Shown piece by piece: positions 29,880 through 38,151 of a DNA stretch of 64,000 bases. The stretch is from an uncultured bacterium. Lineage in GTDB: Bacteria > Krumholzibacteriota > Krumholzibacteriia > LZORAL124-64-63. Under the pieces are notes generated by a model. That model did not search any database. It saw only the letters and a program-made list of their open reading frames with translations, and was not told the DNA's origin. The DNA is taken from the NCBI GenBank assembly GCA_937910695.1, contig CALEMW010000190.1, positions 1-64,000 on the forward strand, given 5' to 3'. The translations under genes and the position numbers were made by a program. The first letter of the stretch is position 1, and each line of letters opens with the position of its first letter.

Positions 29880-30734
29880 CTATGCCGCTGAATCAGGCAG
29901 AAATCGGCGAAACACAGTCCGTGCCAGCACCTCGACCGCAACGGCCGTCAGCGCGAAGACGGCCAGGATCACGAGGTAGATCCGCAGGGGGCTCCACCCG
30001 CCGAAATCCCACCAGTTCTCGCGCATCAAATCGACGGCCATCGTGTTCAGCGTGGCGTGGAACATGATCGCGAGGAACACGCTGCCGTGGCTCCACCGCC
30101 ACAAGTGGCCCATGACGAAGGCGATGAGGATCGTCGAAACGGGATACAGGACGACGAACTGCGGCAGGTCCAGACCGTTGCGGAAATCCGCGAACCGGAA
30201 GGCCGGAAGGTGCCACAGCGCCCAGATCAGGCCGATGACCACGGCGGTGGCCACGGAGTTCGTGCAGCCCTGCAGGCGAGATTGGAGGACACCGCGCCAG
30301 CCCAGTTCTTCGCCCAGCGGGCCGACGCCGAACACGACCCCCCCCAGCAGCGCGTTGATCGGCAGCAGAGGAATCATCGTCGCGGCGATCTTCCAAATCG
30401 AGATGCGTGGTGCAATGCCGCCGACGATATAGAAGACCAGGCCGATGGTGGGCATTAGGAAGAAGGTGACTGCATACACCCGCCAATTCACTCTGACGAG
30501 GATCAGACGCCTCAGCAAACCGAAGATGGCCGCCCGCCCGCCGGTGACGCCGGCGACCACCAGCGCGGCGATGCTCGGCCCGAAGCTGCCCGCCAGCAAG
30601 AAGGGCGAGAATCGTTCATCCCCGATCCCGGTCATGCCGTCGATGGATAGGATGCCGGCGAACCAGATCGCCCAAGAAATTGCGTAGGCGATGACGACGT
30701 AGGCCAGGATGGGGCGGGGGTCGTCACGGGTCAT
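29880..30734 (-). CDS. CPBP-family intramembrane glutamic protease
   Basis: 284 aa from ATG 30734, which overlaps the anti-sigma gene stop as ATGA. Multi-pass membrane protein (about eight helices). The CPBP/Rce1 motifs are present: E142-E143-L-G-W-R, H-L-P at 175-177 and F-H-A-T-L-N near residue 245, which form the proposed active site of this family. It follows an ECF sigma factor and its FecR-like membrane anti-sigma factor in one coupled operon, so a role in cleaving the anti-sigma factor is attractive. That role is inferred from position and is not known for this gene. Confidence 0.9.
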   Translation of the reverse strand: MTRDDPRPILAYVVIAYAISWAIWFAGILSIDGMTGIGDERFSPFLLAGSFGPSIAALVVAGVTGGRAAIFGLLRRLILVRVNWRVYAVTFFLMPTIGLVFYIVGGIAPRISIWKIAATMIPLLPINALLGGVVFGVGPLGEELGWRGVLQSRLQGCTNSVATAVVIGLIWALWHLPAFRFADFRNGLDLPQFVVLYPVSTILIAFVMGHLWRWSHGSVFLAIMFHATLNTMAVDLMRENWWDFGGWSPLRIYLVILAVFALTAVAVEVLARTVFRRFLPDSAA

Positions 30735-31573
30735 GGTGTCTGCTCCTTGTGCGCGCCGCCGAAACAGTCGCACCGCTCCCGATCCAACCCCTCCATATGC
30801 TCCAGGTGAGGCGGCGCGATGTCGAGCAGTTCGGCGTCGCGTCCGTCCGCGAACAGGACCCAGCGTTTGCCGGCGGGCACGGGACCGAGCTCCTGCTCCA
30901 GGTCGTCCATAACCGCGGTGCCTTCATAGAGGCAGACGCAGGTGAGTTCGTCGTTGCGGAAGATCGACACCAGCGTGCCGTAGATCCGCGCCCGTCCTTC
31001 GGGCGTGCTCACGGCGAGCATGCGGCCTGCCAGGTCCGGTCCGGTGCGGATCGAGATCTCGCCCTCGGGCATGACGGCGTCGAGGTCGCCGCCGAACCAG
31101 CGCCGGGGCCGGTCGGGCAGGGTGATGGTCGTGCCCGACGCCAGGCGCATGACGAAGCTGCCTGGGTAGAGGATGTCCAGTTCGGCGCCTTCGCTCAGGA
31201 CGACTTCGGCGCCGGGGCGCAACAGCTCGTCGAGCCGGAGGCTGTCGCCGGCAGCGACGGCGCGGCCGTCGACCAGCACGGTGCCGGCGATATGGGAGCC
31301 CAGGGCCTCGGGGCCGGGCAGACGGCCGCCGAAGACCATGACCGCGGCCAGGGCCGCGGCGGCGGTCAAGGGAACCCAGAGGGCGAATCCGAAGCGGGGG
31401 CGGGGTCGCGTTGCGAAGGCGGCGGGCTTCGCAGCGGCGACGGCTCCCGAGGCGAAATCGGCCTTCAGACGCGCGCGGAAATCCGTGTCGGCTTCAGGGC
31501 GCGACAGGCTCTGCACGGCCTCGGCGGCGCGGCGCTGCGCTGCGGTCAGCGGGATGTCGTGGCGGTCGCTCAT
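30731..31573 (-). CDS. FecR-like membrane anti-sigma factor
   Basis: 280 aa from ATG 31573 (ATGA overlap with the sigma gene). The N-terminal 60 residues are cytoplasmic and probably bind the sigma factor, one TM helix follows at 61-83, and the C-terminal part resembles a FecR domain: D-G-R-A-V-A-A-G-D-S-L near 108, L-Y-P-G-S-F, S-T-P-E-G-R-A-R-I-Y-G-T near 195 and V-C-L-Y-E-G-T-A-V. Two Cys and a final C-D-C-F stretch lie close to the end. The order sigma, anti-sigma is standard. The CPBP protease downstream is the unusual addition. Confidence 0.88.
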   Translation of the reverse strand: MSDRHDIPLTAAQRRAAEAVQSLSRPEADTDFRARLKADFASGAVAAAKPAAFATRPRPRFGFALWVPLTAAAALAAVMVFGGRLPGPEALGSHIAGTVLVDGRAVAAGDSLRLDELLRPGAEVVLSEGAELDILYPGSFVMRLASGTTITLPDRPRRWFGGDLDAVMPEGEISIRTGPDLAGRMLAVSTPEGRARIYGTLVSIFRNDELTCVCLYEGTAVMDDLEQELGPVPAGKRWVLFADGRDAELLDIAPPHLEHMEGLDRERCDCFGGAHKEQTP

Positions 31574-32169
31574 GGCCACACGTCCTTCAGGGCTTCTCCC
31601 AGTTGTTCCAGGGCCCGCGAGTAGCGCTTGCGCACCGCGGCGTGGCTCGTGCCGACGATGCCGGCGATGGCGACGTGATCGAGTCCCTCGTAGTCCTTCA
31701 GGATCACGACCTCCCGGAGCTGCTCGGGCAGCGCGTCGACCGCGGCCTGGACCCTCGCCTCTCTCGCGGCCGTCAGGGTGTGCTCTTCCGGGTCGGGCCC
31801 CACGCCCGCCAAGTTGCCGCCGCGCCCGGCCGGATCGTCCACGTCTTCGGACCGTGAAGCGACCTTGGCGGCGAACGAGCGCCGATGGTCGCGGCACAGG
31901 TTCGCCGTGATCGACTTGAGCCAGGGCAGCGGATCGCGCTCCACGTCGATGGTCGCCGCGGCCCGGTGCATGCGCAGATAGGTCTCCTGCATCACGTCCT
32001 CAGCGGCGGCACGGTCGCCGAGCATCCGCTGCGCCAGTCCGTAGAGCCGGTCGAAGGAATGCTCGAAGAGCGCCGCGAGGGCCTCCGGATCACGGCGGCG
32101 GACGGCGAGGAGGGTTTCCCGGGAGAGATCCGGTGGGGGTCGCCTCGACGATCCGGATGGGTCTTGCAT
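31570..32169 (-). CDS. ECF-type RNA polymerase sigma factor
   Basis: 199 aa from ATG 32169. Region 2 is seen at about 35-95 (D-R-L-Y-G-L-A-Q-R-M-L-G-D, A-E-D-V-M-Q-E-T-Y-L-R-M-H, P-W-L-K-S-I-T-A-N), and region 4 at about 145-195 (L-P-E-Q-L-R-E-V-V-I-L-K-D-Y-E-G, then a helix-turn-helix ending R-K-R-Y-S-R-A). No membrane segment. It is cotranscribed with its FecR-like anti-sigma factor. The divergent spondin-domain lipoprotein gene at 32343 is a possible target. Confidence 0.93.
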   Translation of the reverse strand: MQDPSGSSRRPPPDLSRETLLAVRRRDPEALAALFEHSFDRLYGLAQRMLGDRAAAEDVMQETYLRMHRAAATIDVERDPLPWLKSITANLCRDHRRSFAAKVASRSEDVDDPAGRGGNLAGVGPDPEEHTLTAAREARVQAAVDALPEQLREVVILKDYEGLDHVAIAGIVGTSHAAVRKRYSRALEQLGEALKDVWP

Positions 32170-32342
32170 GGGGTACGAACCATCCGGTGGAGGTGTGTCG
32201 GGGAATTAGGAATAAAATTCTCCGAATTGTGGTCACAGGTCCGCGCGGGTGTCGTACCCGATGAGTACACATGAGGCGCGGAACGCGGCGGACGTCGCAG
32301 TCTACCAGCGCCTGATTCGAACCGTCAACAGGAGGCGACTCC
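32170..32342. promoter_or_regulatory. Divergent promoter region between sigma operon and spondin lipoprotein gene
   Basis: 173 bp, with a short AT-rich block at 32200-32230 (around GAATTAGGAATAAAATTC). ECF sigma factors often drive their own operon and neighbours, so this is where an autoregulated promoter should be, but no pair of elements was verified. Confidence 0.4.
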
Positions 32343-33701
32343 ATGATCCCGACCCTGAATTACCGCATGATGCTGCTGGCGGTGCTGGCCGTGACGGCCC
32401 TGACCGGCTGCTCCGACGATGATCCGACGAATCCCGTCGACGTCGCCACCACGTTCACCCTCACCATCGAAAACGTGTCCATGGCCGGTGAGTACGCGGC
32501 GAGCGGCGTCTTCAACACGCCCGTGGGCGAGGCCGCGCCGGCGGCGGCCGGACCCGGCATGGCCTACCAGTTCGAGGTGGGCGCCGCTCCCGGCGACCTG
32601 CTCTCCTTCGCCACCATGTTCGTGCAGTCCAACGACCTGTTCTTCGCCCCCGACGGCGGCGGCATCGCGTTCTACGACGGCATGGGCCTGCCGGTCAGCG
32701 GCGACGTGACCGCTCAGGTCATGCTCTGGGACGCCGGCAGCGAAATCAATCAGGAGCCGGGCCTGGGCGCCGATCAGGCGCCGCGCCAGTCCGGTGCCGA
32801 CACGGGTGCCGCGGACTCCGATGCGACGGTGCGCCTGGTCGATGACGGTTATATGTATCCCGCGGTCGACGAGGTGATCGCCGTGATCCTGACCCCGCTG
32901 GGCGAGGGCCTGTTCCGCGTGCGCATCGAGAACGTGTCCGACGGCTCGACGCTGCAGCCCTCGAGCGGACCATCGCTGGCCGTTCCCATCGCACCCGGCG
33001 TCTATGCCGTGCACCGCGGCTCCGACCCGCTGTTCACCGCCGGCGCCGTGGAGCGCATGGAGGGACTCGCAGCCGTGGCCGAGGACGGCAATCCCGCGGT
33101 CCTGGCCCCGGTCCTGGCCTCGCGGACCGCCCTCGCCACGCCGGTCGCGCCGGCCGCCGTCGCGGTTCACGGATCGTCGGTGCATCTGTTCACGAGCGGC
33201 GTCGCCGACACCGGCACCGGGCTGACCGTGCTGGCCGAAGACGGGGATCCCGGCATGCTGGTGTCCACCCTCTCGGCCCTCGCCGGCGTTTCGAGCGCCC
33301 AGGCCGTGACGATGCCCGTGGGCGGCGCCGGCGCCGCGCCGATCTTCCCGGGCGAGAGCTACGTGACGACCTTCGAGGCCACCGACGGCGATCGCCTGTC
33401 CCTCGCCGCGATGTTCGTGCAGTCCAACGACCTGTTCCTGGCCTTCGACGGCGCCGGCCTGGCGCTCTTCGACGCCATGGGCGATCCCGTGACCGGCGAC
33501 GTCTCGATGTCCCTGGGCCTCTGGGATGCGGGTTCGGAGATGAATCAGTGGCCGGGCGTGGGTCCCGATCAGGCGCCCCGCCAGACGGGCCCGGACACCG
33601 GTGCCGACGACACCGACGCGAGGGTCCGCATGGTCGCCGACGGGTTCCCGTATCCGGCTGCGGACAGGGTGCTGAGGGTCACGTTGACCGTCGGGTCCTG
33701 A
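32343..33701 (+). CDS. Spondin-domain lipoprotein with internal duplication
   Basis: 452 aa from ATG 32343 (AGGAGG 7 bp upstream). Signal ends in lipobox L-T-G-C at about residue 22. Two copies of a spondin_N-like unit are present: one at about 35-190 and a second whose clear part is about 330-450. Both contain F-V-Q-S-N-D-L-F, then L-W-D-A-G-S-E-(I/M)-N-Q and D-Q-A-P-R-Q-(S/T)-G-x-D-T-G-A, so the gene arose by internal duplication. Spondin domains are known as secreted matrix-binding modules. It is divergent from the ECF sigma operon and could be under its control. Confidence 0.85.
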   Translation: MIPTLNYRMMLLAVLAVTALTGCSDDDPTNPVDVATTFTLTIENVSMAGEYAASGVFNTPVGEAAPAAAGPGMAYQFEVGAAPGDLLSFATMFVQSNDLFFAPDGGGIAFYDGMGLPVSGDVTAQVMLWDAGSEINQEPGLGADQAPRQSGADTGAADSDATVRLVDDGYMYPAVDEVIAVILTPLGEGLFRVRIENVSDGSTLQPSSGPSLAVPIAPGVYAVHRGSDPLFTAGAVERMEGLAAVAEDGNPAVLAPVLASRTALATPVAPAAVAVHGSSVHLFTSGVADTGTGLTVLAEDGDPGMLVSTLSALAGVSSAQAVTMPVGGAGAAPIFPGESYVTTFEATDGDRLSLAAMFVQSNDLFLAFDGAGLALFDAMGDPVTGDVSMSLGLWDAGSEMNQWPGVGPDQAPRQTGPDTGADDTDARVRMVADGFPYPAADRVLRVTLTVGS

Positions 33702-33718
33702 TCAAAGAGGCAAGAGGG

Positions 33719-33749
33719 GACGGCCGGCGCGCTCGGGGCGTCGGCCGTC
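33719..33749 (+). terminator. Hairpin after the spondin lipoprotein gene
   Basis: An 8-bp stem GACGGCCG/CGGCCGTC lies 17 bp after the stop, without a proper T-tract. Confidence 0.5.
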
Positions 33750-33854
33750 ATTCCATCAAGGCTCCCGATCCAGGTCATCGGCCATATTGAATGTCAATAA
33801 TCGACAGGGATCTGGTATCATCCCCCCATGTGGCTTCTACGATCGGGGGGAACG

Positions 33855-35369
33855 ATGAACTGCCGCAATCATGTCCTATTGATCGCCGTCCTCTTGCTGA
33901 TTTCCGCCTCGTCCTACGCCCAATGGCTCGCCGACCAGGCCACCTTCGAACCCAACGACACCTGGTCGCCGGCCCTGGCCTCGTCGCCCGACGGGGTCAC
34001 GGTGTTGGTCTACGGCACCGCGGGCGACCCGCTGTTGATGGACTTCGTCAATGTCATGGTCTTTGCGACGCTCTCGTCCGACGCCATCGTCTGGCCGGAG
34101 CCGATGACCCTGACCTCGGGGAGTTCGGGGGTGGTCTGCTGGAGCCGGACGGGGTTCTACGCCGCGGTCAACAGCGGCGAGATGGTCGTGATCCGCCATG
34201 CCGACGACTACGGCACTTGGGATCCCATGGACGAGGTCCTGCTCCCGCCCAACGGCTACGTGACCGGCATGGACATCTGGGGCGTGCCCACCGATGCCGC
34301 CGGTCCCGACGTGTTCCTGACCGTCGAGACCTGGCCCAATCCGCCGAGCGGTGATCACTATGTCCAATTCGCGTCGCACAACGCGTTCGGCTGGTCCGCG
34401 TTCGAAACCGTCGTGACGGAGTCGGTCGTGCCGCCCGGACCGCAGATCACCTGGAGCACCGGTCCGGCCGGGCCGTGGCCCACGATCTTCTATCTCAGCG
34501 ACGCGTCCGGCGGATCCATGCTCAACTCGGTGACCAAGGATCTGGCCGTCGGCTGGATGGCGCCGGTAACGGTGCCGGCGCCTTGCCCCGTTGAAGGCGA
34601 GTTCGACATCGTGACCGACGGGACCCTCGGCCGCCATGTGCTGGGGCTGGGTCCCCAGCCAACATGCCCCTGCGGCAGCGTCCACTATCAGGCGTACGAG
34701 CCCGGATCTGGGTGGCTTCCCGACGTGAACATGACGAGCTACACCTCCGAGTTCGATTGGCCCATGTCGCCCCGCATCGCCGCCGGCCCCGACGGCAAAG
34801 TCCACGCTTTCTGGTACCAGGAATCGCGGGCCGCGGATTTCACGCCCCTGCGCCGGACACTGGAGTACCGCGTGCGCGACGGCGGGGTCTGGACCGACGA
34901 AGGGGATTTTCTCGACGACGTGACGTCACATGGTTCGGCGAGTTCGCGGGTCGCCATCGCCGTCGACCCGTCGCCTTTTCCGGTGCTGGCCTGGACCCAG
35001 CGCGATACGGTCGGCGGCGTGCCCCAGCCGGAGCAGGTATGGGTGGCGCGGCTGTTCGATACGACGCCGGTGCCGGACGAGCCGCTTCCCGGCCGCGGTG
35101 TGACCCTGTCGGCCTGGCCGAACCCGTTCAACCCGGCCGTGACCATCGCCTTCGAATCGCGTGCGGCCCGGCCGGCGCACCTCGACGTCTACGACTCCCG
35201 CGGACGTCGCGTGGCGCGGCTGCTCGATCGGGTGGTCGGCGTCGGCCGGACGGAGGTCGCTTGGGACGGGACCGACGCGGGGGGGCGGAGCCTGCCCAGC
35301 GGCGTGTATTTCGCGCGTCTGCTCGCCGGTGAAGAGCGATCGGTCCTGAAGGTCGTGATGGCGGAATAG
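33855..35369 (+). CDS. Secreted protein with FlgD-like C-terminal sorting domain
   Basis: 504 aa from ATG 33855, which follows GGGGGG and begins a signal peptide (cleavage near S-S-Y-A-Q); an ATG at 33828 is also in frame but lacks a ribosome site. The body has repeated W-x-P or P-x-I strands and aspartate-rich loops resembling a beta-propeller with no recognised active site. The last about 80 residues are the FlgD-like tail: A-W-P-N-P-F-N-P-A-V-T, then G-R-R-V-A-R-L and S-G-V-Y-F-A-R. Exported protein of unknown function. Confidence 0.85.
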   Translation: MNCRNHVLLIAVLLLISASSYAQWLADQATFEPNDTWSPALASSPDGVTVLVYGTAGDPLLMDFVNVMVFATLSSDAIVWPEPMTLTSGSSGVVCWSRTGFYAAVNSGEMVVIRHADDYGTWDPMDEVLLPPNGYVTGMDIWGVPTDAAGPDVFLTVETWPNPPSGDHYVQFASHNAFGWSAFETVVTESVVPPGPQITWSTGPAGPWPTIFYLSDASGGSMLNSVTKDLAVGWMAPVTVPAPCPVEGEFDIVTDGTLGRHVLGLGPQPTCPCGSVHYQAYEPGSGWLPDVNMTSYTSEFDWPMSPRIAAGPDGKVHAFWYQESRAADFTPLRRTLEYRVRDGGVWTDEGDFLDDVTSHGSASSRVAIAVDPSPFPVLAWTQRDTVGGVPQPEQVWVARLFDTTPVPDEPLPGRGVTLSAWPNPFNPAVTIAFESRAARPAHLDVYDSRGRRVARLLDRVVGVGRTEVAWDGTDAGGRSLPSGVYFARLLAGEERSVLKVVMAE

Positions 35370-35442
35370 GCGGCCTCCCGCGGCTCCGGCGATGCCCACA
35401 CGCCGGACAGCAGGTCTCAGAAGACCCAGGCGGGAGTGGTGG

Positions 35443-35685
35443 TCATGATCGCACCGCCTTTCGGAACAGCAGAGCCGACACGATCCACAGCGCGGAGAAG
35501 TTCAAGGTCAGCGCCACGATATCGAGGGGCCAGTTCGGATCCGCAGTCCCATGGCCGCCGATCAGGGCGATCCCGGCCGGTGGGGGGCCGTGTTCGTGGA
35601 GTTCATCAGGATCGCGTCTCCAGGGAAGGGGCTGTCCTCCGAGTTTGCGGAGAGCATCCGGGGGCCGGCGAACGACCGGTCTCAT
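35443..35685 (-). CDS. Small hypothetical membrane protein or remnant
   Basis: 80 codons. The C-terminal third is a hydrophobic helix (W-P-L-D-I-V-A-L-T-L-N-F-S-A-L-W-I-V-S-A-L-L-F) with a basic end, like the last helix of a small FCB-type membrane protein. The N-terminal half is Pro/Arg-rich and does not look like a full domain. It lies directly beside the GH29 remnant in a decayed stretch, so it may be a fragment. Confidence 0.3.
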   Translation of the reverse strand: MRPVVRRPPDALRKLGGQPLPWRRDPDELHEHGPPPAGIALIGGHGTADPNWPLDIVALTLNFSALWIVSALLFRKAVRS

Positions 35686-35710
35686 GCTCCGTCCAATGCC
35701 GACACTATAG

Positions 35711-36277
35711 GTCGGAGGGCGGACCGGCGTCCATGGGTCTCACTCCGGCCAGTGGGGCATCGTGCAGTCGTGGTCGATCTGTCCCGAGGACTACGGCTGG
35801 TGCGAACGGCGTGAGGGCGAGAATCCCCAGGACTACTTCGCCTACAAGCGCGAGTACGAGAACCTCAAGAGCACCTTCGACCCCGTCGTGTTCGATCCCG
35901 AACGCTGGGAGAAGTTCGTCCAGTTCACCCACACCCAGATCATGGAGCTGATGACCGGCTACGGTCAGGTGGTAATCCTCTGGCTCGACGGCGGCTGGGA
36001 TGCGGGCGCCTACGAGCTGCTGGAGGGCGTCGGGGCGTGGATGTCGGTCAACGGGGAGGCCATCTACGGGACGCGAGCCCTGGCTCCGTACAAGACGGGG
36101 CGGGTGTGCCTCACGCACAAGCGGGCGGACGGGGCGGTCCATGCCATCTATCTCGCCGACGAGGGGGAGACGGCGACGCCGGCGGTGATCGAGGTTGAGG
36201 TGCCGGAGGCGGTGAGGGTTGATCCGCCTTGTGGGGATGCCTGGGTGGTGCGGGTTTCGGGGGTGGTGGGGGAGTAG
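35711..36277 (+). pseudogene. Alpha-L-fucosidase (GH29) remnant with large deletions
   Basis: A frame open from 35711 to the stop at 36275-36277; the only usable start is internal (GTG 35762). The first part reads G-x-x-x-S...C-P-E-D-Y-G-W and F-T-H-T-Q-I-M-E-L-M-T-G-Y-G, then L-W-L-D-G-G-W, the GH29 region with the nucleophile Asp. Immediately after G-G-W-D it jumps to W-M-S-V-N-G-E-A-I-Y-G-T-R, a motif that normally follows about 100 or more residues later, so an internal deletion is likely. The N-terminal catalytic barrel strands are missing as well. This is therefore a broken fucosidase gene, not an active enzyme. Confidence 0.75.
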
Positions 36278-36401
36278 GTGGGTGTAGGTATTTCGAAATC
36301 ACTCCCCAAATCTCGATATACCCATAGTCATAATGATCCACATCAGTCCGCGCTCAGATCCTATCAATCATCTTAAGTGTCATTTTAGACTCAAGAATAG
36401 A

Positions 36402-36430
36402 TTGATAAGATAGGTAAATCTTGCTATATT
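36402..36430 (+). promoter_or_regulatory. Sigma70-type promoter of the ATPase gene
   Basis: TTGATA at 36402-36407 and TATATT at 36425-36430 with a 17-bp spacer, both 5/6 matches to the consensus. The ATPase ATG is at 36503, about 65 bases after the predicted start site. Confidence 0.7.
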
Positions 36431-36502
36431 TCCAGATGTAGGTAATGGGATAGATTGGTAATTCGCCTATAGTTCTCTCATTTATAAAGGGAGCAGCCCG
36501 GA

Positions 36503-37690
36503 ATGGACCCCCGCAAGAACCCATTCGCACCAGGCGCCGGAACACCACCGCCAGCCTTGGTTGGTCGAGATGAAATCATCACAGCCGCTGACATAGCGCT
36601 CCACAGAATTCGGAACGGCAGGCCCGAAAAGAGCCAAATGCTCCTTGGGCTGCGGGGCGTCGGAAAGACCGTGCTACTCAACAGAATCGGACAGATCGCA
36701 GAAGAACTAGGATATCTCCTAGTCAAACTGGAGGCGCCGGAAGGCCAGCGCTTGGCCGCCTACTTAGCACCGGCTCTCAAGGGTGCGCTGGTCCAACTAA
36801 GCCGAATGGAGAAAGCCAAGGATCTTGCGGCTCAATCACTCGGCGCACTGCGTGGATTTGCCAGTGCATTCAAGGTCTCCATAGGAGAGCTGCACTTGGA
36901 GGTTAACGAACCTCCGACAGCAGATAGCGGGAACCTCGAGATCGATCTCCCTGCGTTACTCGTATCAGTTGGGAAAGCAGCGCGTGCTGGTGATGGGTGT
37001 GTGGCGATTATAGTTGATGAGATCCAATACCTGACCGCGGAAGACCTTCGAGCCCTAATCGTGGCGTTTCACATGATTTCGCAAGGCGGTCTACCCATCG
37101 TGTTGTTTGGCGCAGGGCTCCCCCAGGTTGCAGGCCTTGCTGGTGAAGCAAAGTCATACGCGGAACGGCTATTCGACTACCCACTAGTCGGACCTCTTTC
37201 CGAAGCCGCTGCAAGAGAAGCAATTTTTCGGCCGCTTCAAGATGAGGGGGTTAACATCGATGACGCTGCCCTTGATATGATCTATACCGTAACAAGTGGC
37301 TACCCATATTTCCTGCAGGAGTGGGGCAAGCACGCATGGCGTGTAGCCGATGCGTCTCCAATTGACACGAGCGACATCGCACAAGCCAGTGATGACGCAA
37401 CAAAAGCTCTAGATAAGAACTTCTTTAGAGTGCGCTTTGACCGGCTCACTCCTCGCGAACAGGATTATCTCAGGGCGATGGCAGAACTTGGTCCAGATGC
37501 TCATCGGTCGGGTGAGATCGCTCAACTCTTCGGCAGAAAAGTGGAGAGTTTGGGCCCCTTACGGAGCGGATTAATCAAGAAGGGAATGATCTGGAGCCCC
37601 TCGCACGGTGATACCGCGTTTACGGTGCCGTTGTTCGACGAGTTCATGAAACGCGAGATACCAGATTGGACTCCACCGAAGAAGAAATGA
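36503..37690 (+). CDS. P-loop ATPase of the AAA/ATP-binding (Orc1/Cdc6-like) type
   Basis: 395 aa from ATG 36503 (GGGAG 9 bp upstream). Walker A is G49-L-R-G-V-G-K-T56, Walker B is A-I-I-V-D172-E173-I-Q-Y-L. After the ATPase core (about 20-280) there is a winged-helix-like tail with R-L-T-P-R-E-Q-D-Y-L and L-I-K-K-G-M-I-W. Proteins of this kind are common in mobile elements and defence-like loci, but the function is not established. The gene is less GC-rich than its surroundings. No partner nuclease other than the degenerate HNH gene is near. Confidence 0.8.
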   Translation: MDPRKNPFAPGAGTPPPALVGRDEIITAADIALHRIRNGRPEKSQMLLGLRGVGKTVLLNRIGQIAEELGYLLVKLEAPEGQRLAAYLAPALKGALVQLSRMEKAKDLAAQSLGALRGFASAFKVSIGELHLEVNEPPTADSGNLEIDLPALLVSVGKAARAGDGCVAIIVDEIQYLTAEDLRALIVAFHMISQGGLPIVLFGAGLPQVAGLAGEAKSYAERLFDYPLVGPLSEAAAREAIFRPLQDEGVNIDDAALDMIYTVTSGYPYFLQEWGKHAWRVADASPIDTSDIAQASDDATKALDKNFFRVRFDRLTPREQDYLRAMAELGPDAHRSGEIAQLFGRKVESLGPLRSGLIKKGMIWSPSHGDTAFTVPLFDEFMKREIPDWTPPKKK

Positions 37691-37784
37691 ATTTCGAGTG
37701 CTATATGAAATGCTCTCCGGCTAACGATGGCTTCAGCTGCGAAGGTGCTTGGCGCGGGCCTGGCCTTGCAGGGCCGTAGCGAAG

Positions 37785-38063
37785 CTAATCAGAGACTTCA
37801 GCCAGGGCCGTGCCTAGCGCCTTTGTCAGCTGCAAGCGCTTGAAATTCGATACGTGATTGCTTCCACCTTCACTGGCGGGGATGACATGATCGAGGTGCC
37901 CGATTCGCGCTGTAGGAGACATTTCGAGCCCACAATAGGCACAGCAGTTTTCGAAGTACTCCCAGACCGCTTTGCGCTCTATTGCTGACGGAACTGGATC
38001 TACGATATTGCGAAGACTACGCGCGATTAAATTTTTCGCCATTGAGACTGAGTATCTAGCCAT
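37785..38063 (-). CDS. Truncated HNH endonuclease-like protein (possibly frameshifted)
   Basis: 92 aa from ATG 38063 (AAGGA 7 bp upstream). It has the first zinc-binding pair C41-A-Y-C44, then H-L-D58-H59-V-I-P-A-S and G-G-S-N69-H70-V-S-N73, the HNH core. A normal gene of this kind continues with a second CxxC (ACxxCN), but here the frame reads F-K-R-L-Q-L-T instead. A +1 frame at the same place gives S-A-C-S before a stop, which suggests one or more indels. Lower GC than the window; likely a decayed accessory gene. Confidence 0.65.
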   Translation of the reverse strand: MARYSVSMAKNLIARSLRNIVDPVPSAIERKAVWEYFENCCAYCGLEMSPTARIGHLDHVIPASEGGSNHVSNFKRLQLTKALGTALAEVSD

Positions 38064-38119
38064 ATCCCATTCCTTATCTCAGTGAATCAAATAGAATCCC
38101 ACCCTATACCGATCGCCAT

Positions 38120-38151
38120 AAACGAAAACACTGCGACCAAAGATCGCAGTG
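38120..38151 (-). terminator. Terminator of the outer-membrane protein gene at 38236
   Basis: Read on the minus strand, an 8-bp stem CACTGCGA/TCGCAGTG with a 7-base loop is followed by TTTTCGTTT. It lies about 85 bp after the stop codon at 38236 and before the HNH gene. Confidence 0.85.

Noticed and set aside
32313-32325. GATTCGAACC resembling a tRNA T-loop
   Set aside because: The flanking stems do not pair into a cloverleaf on either strand.
36111-36341. Pro-rich minus-strand frame over the fucosidase remnant
   Set aside because: A run of P, A and H without structure, the shadow of a Gly/Val-rich frame.
37700-37790. Possible integron attC-like region with GGCTAAC near 37722
   Set aside because: No matching GTTRRRY element on the other side and no integrase gene; the short hairpins here are not attC-like enough.
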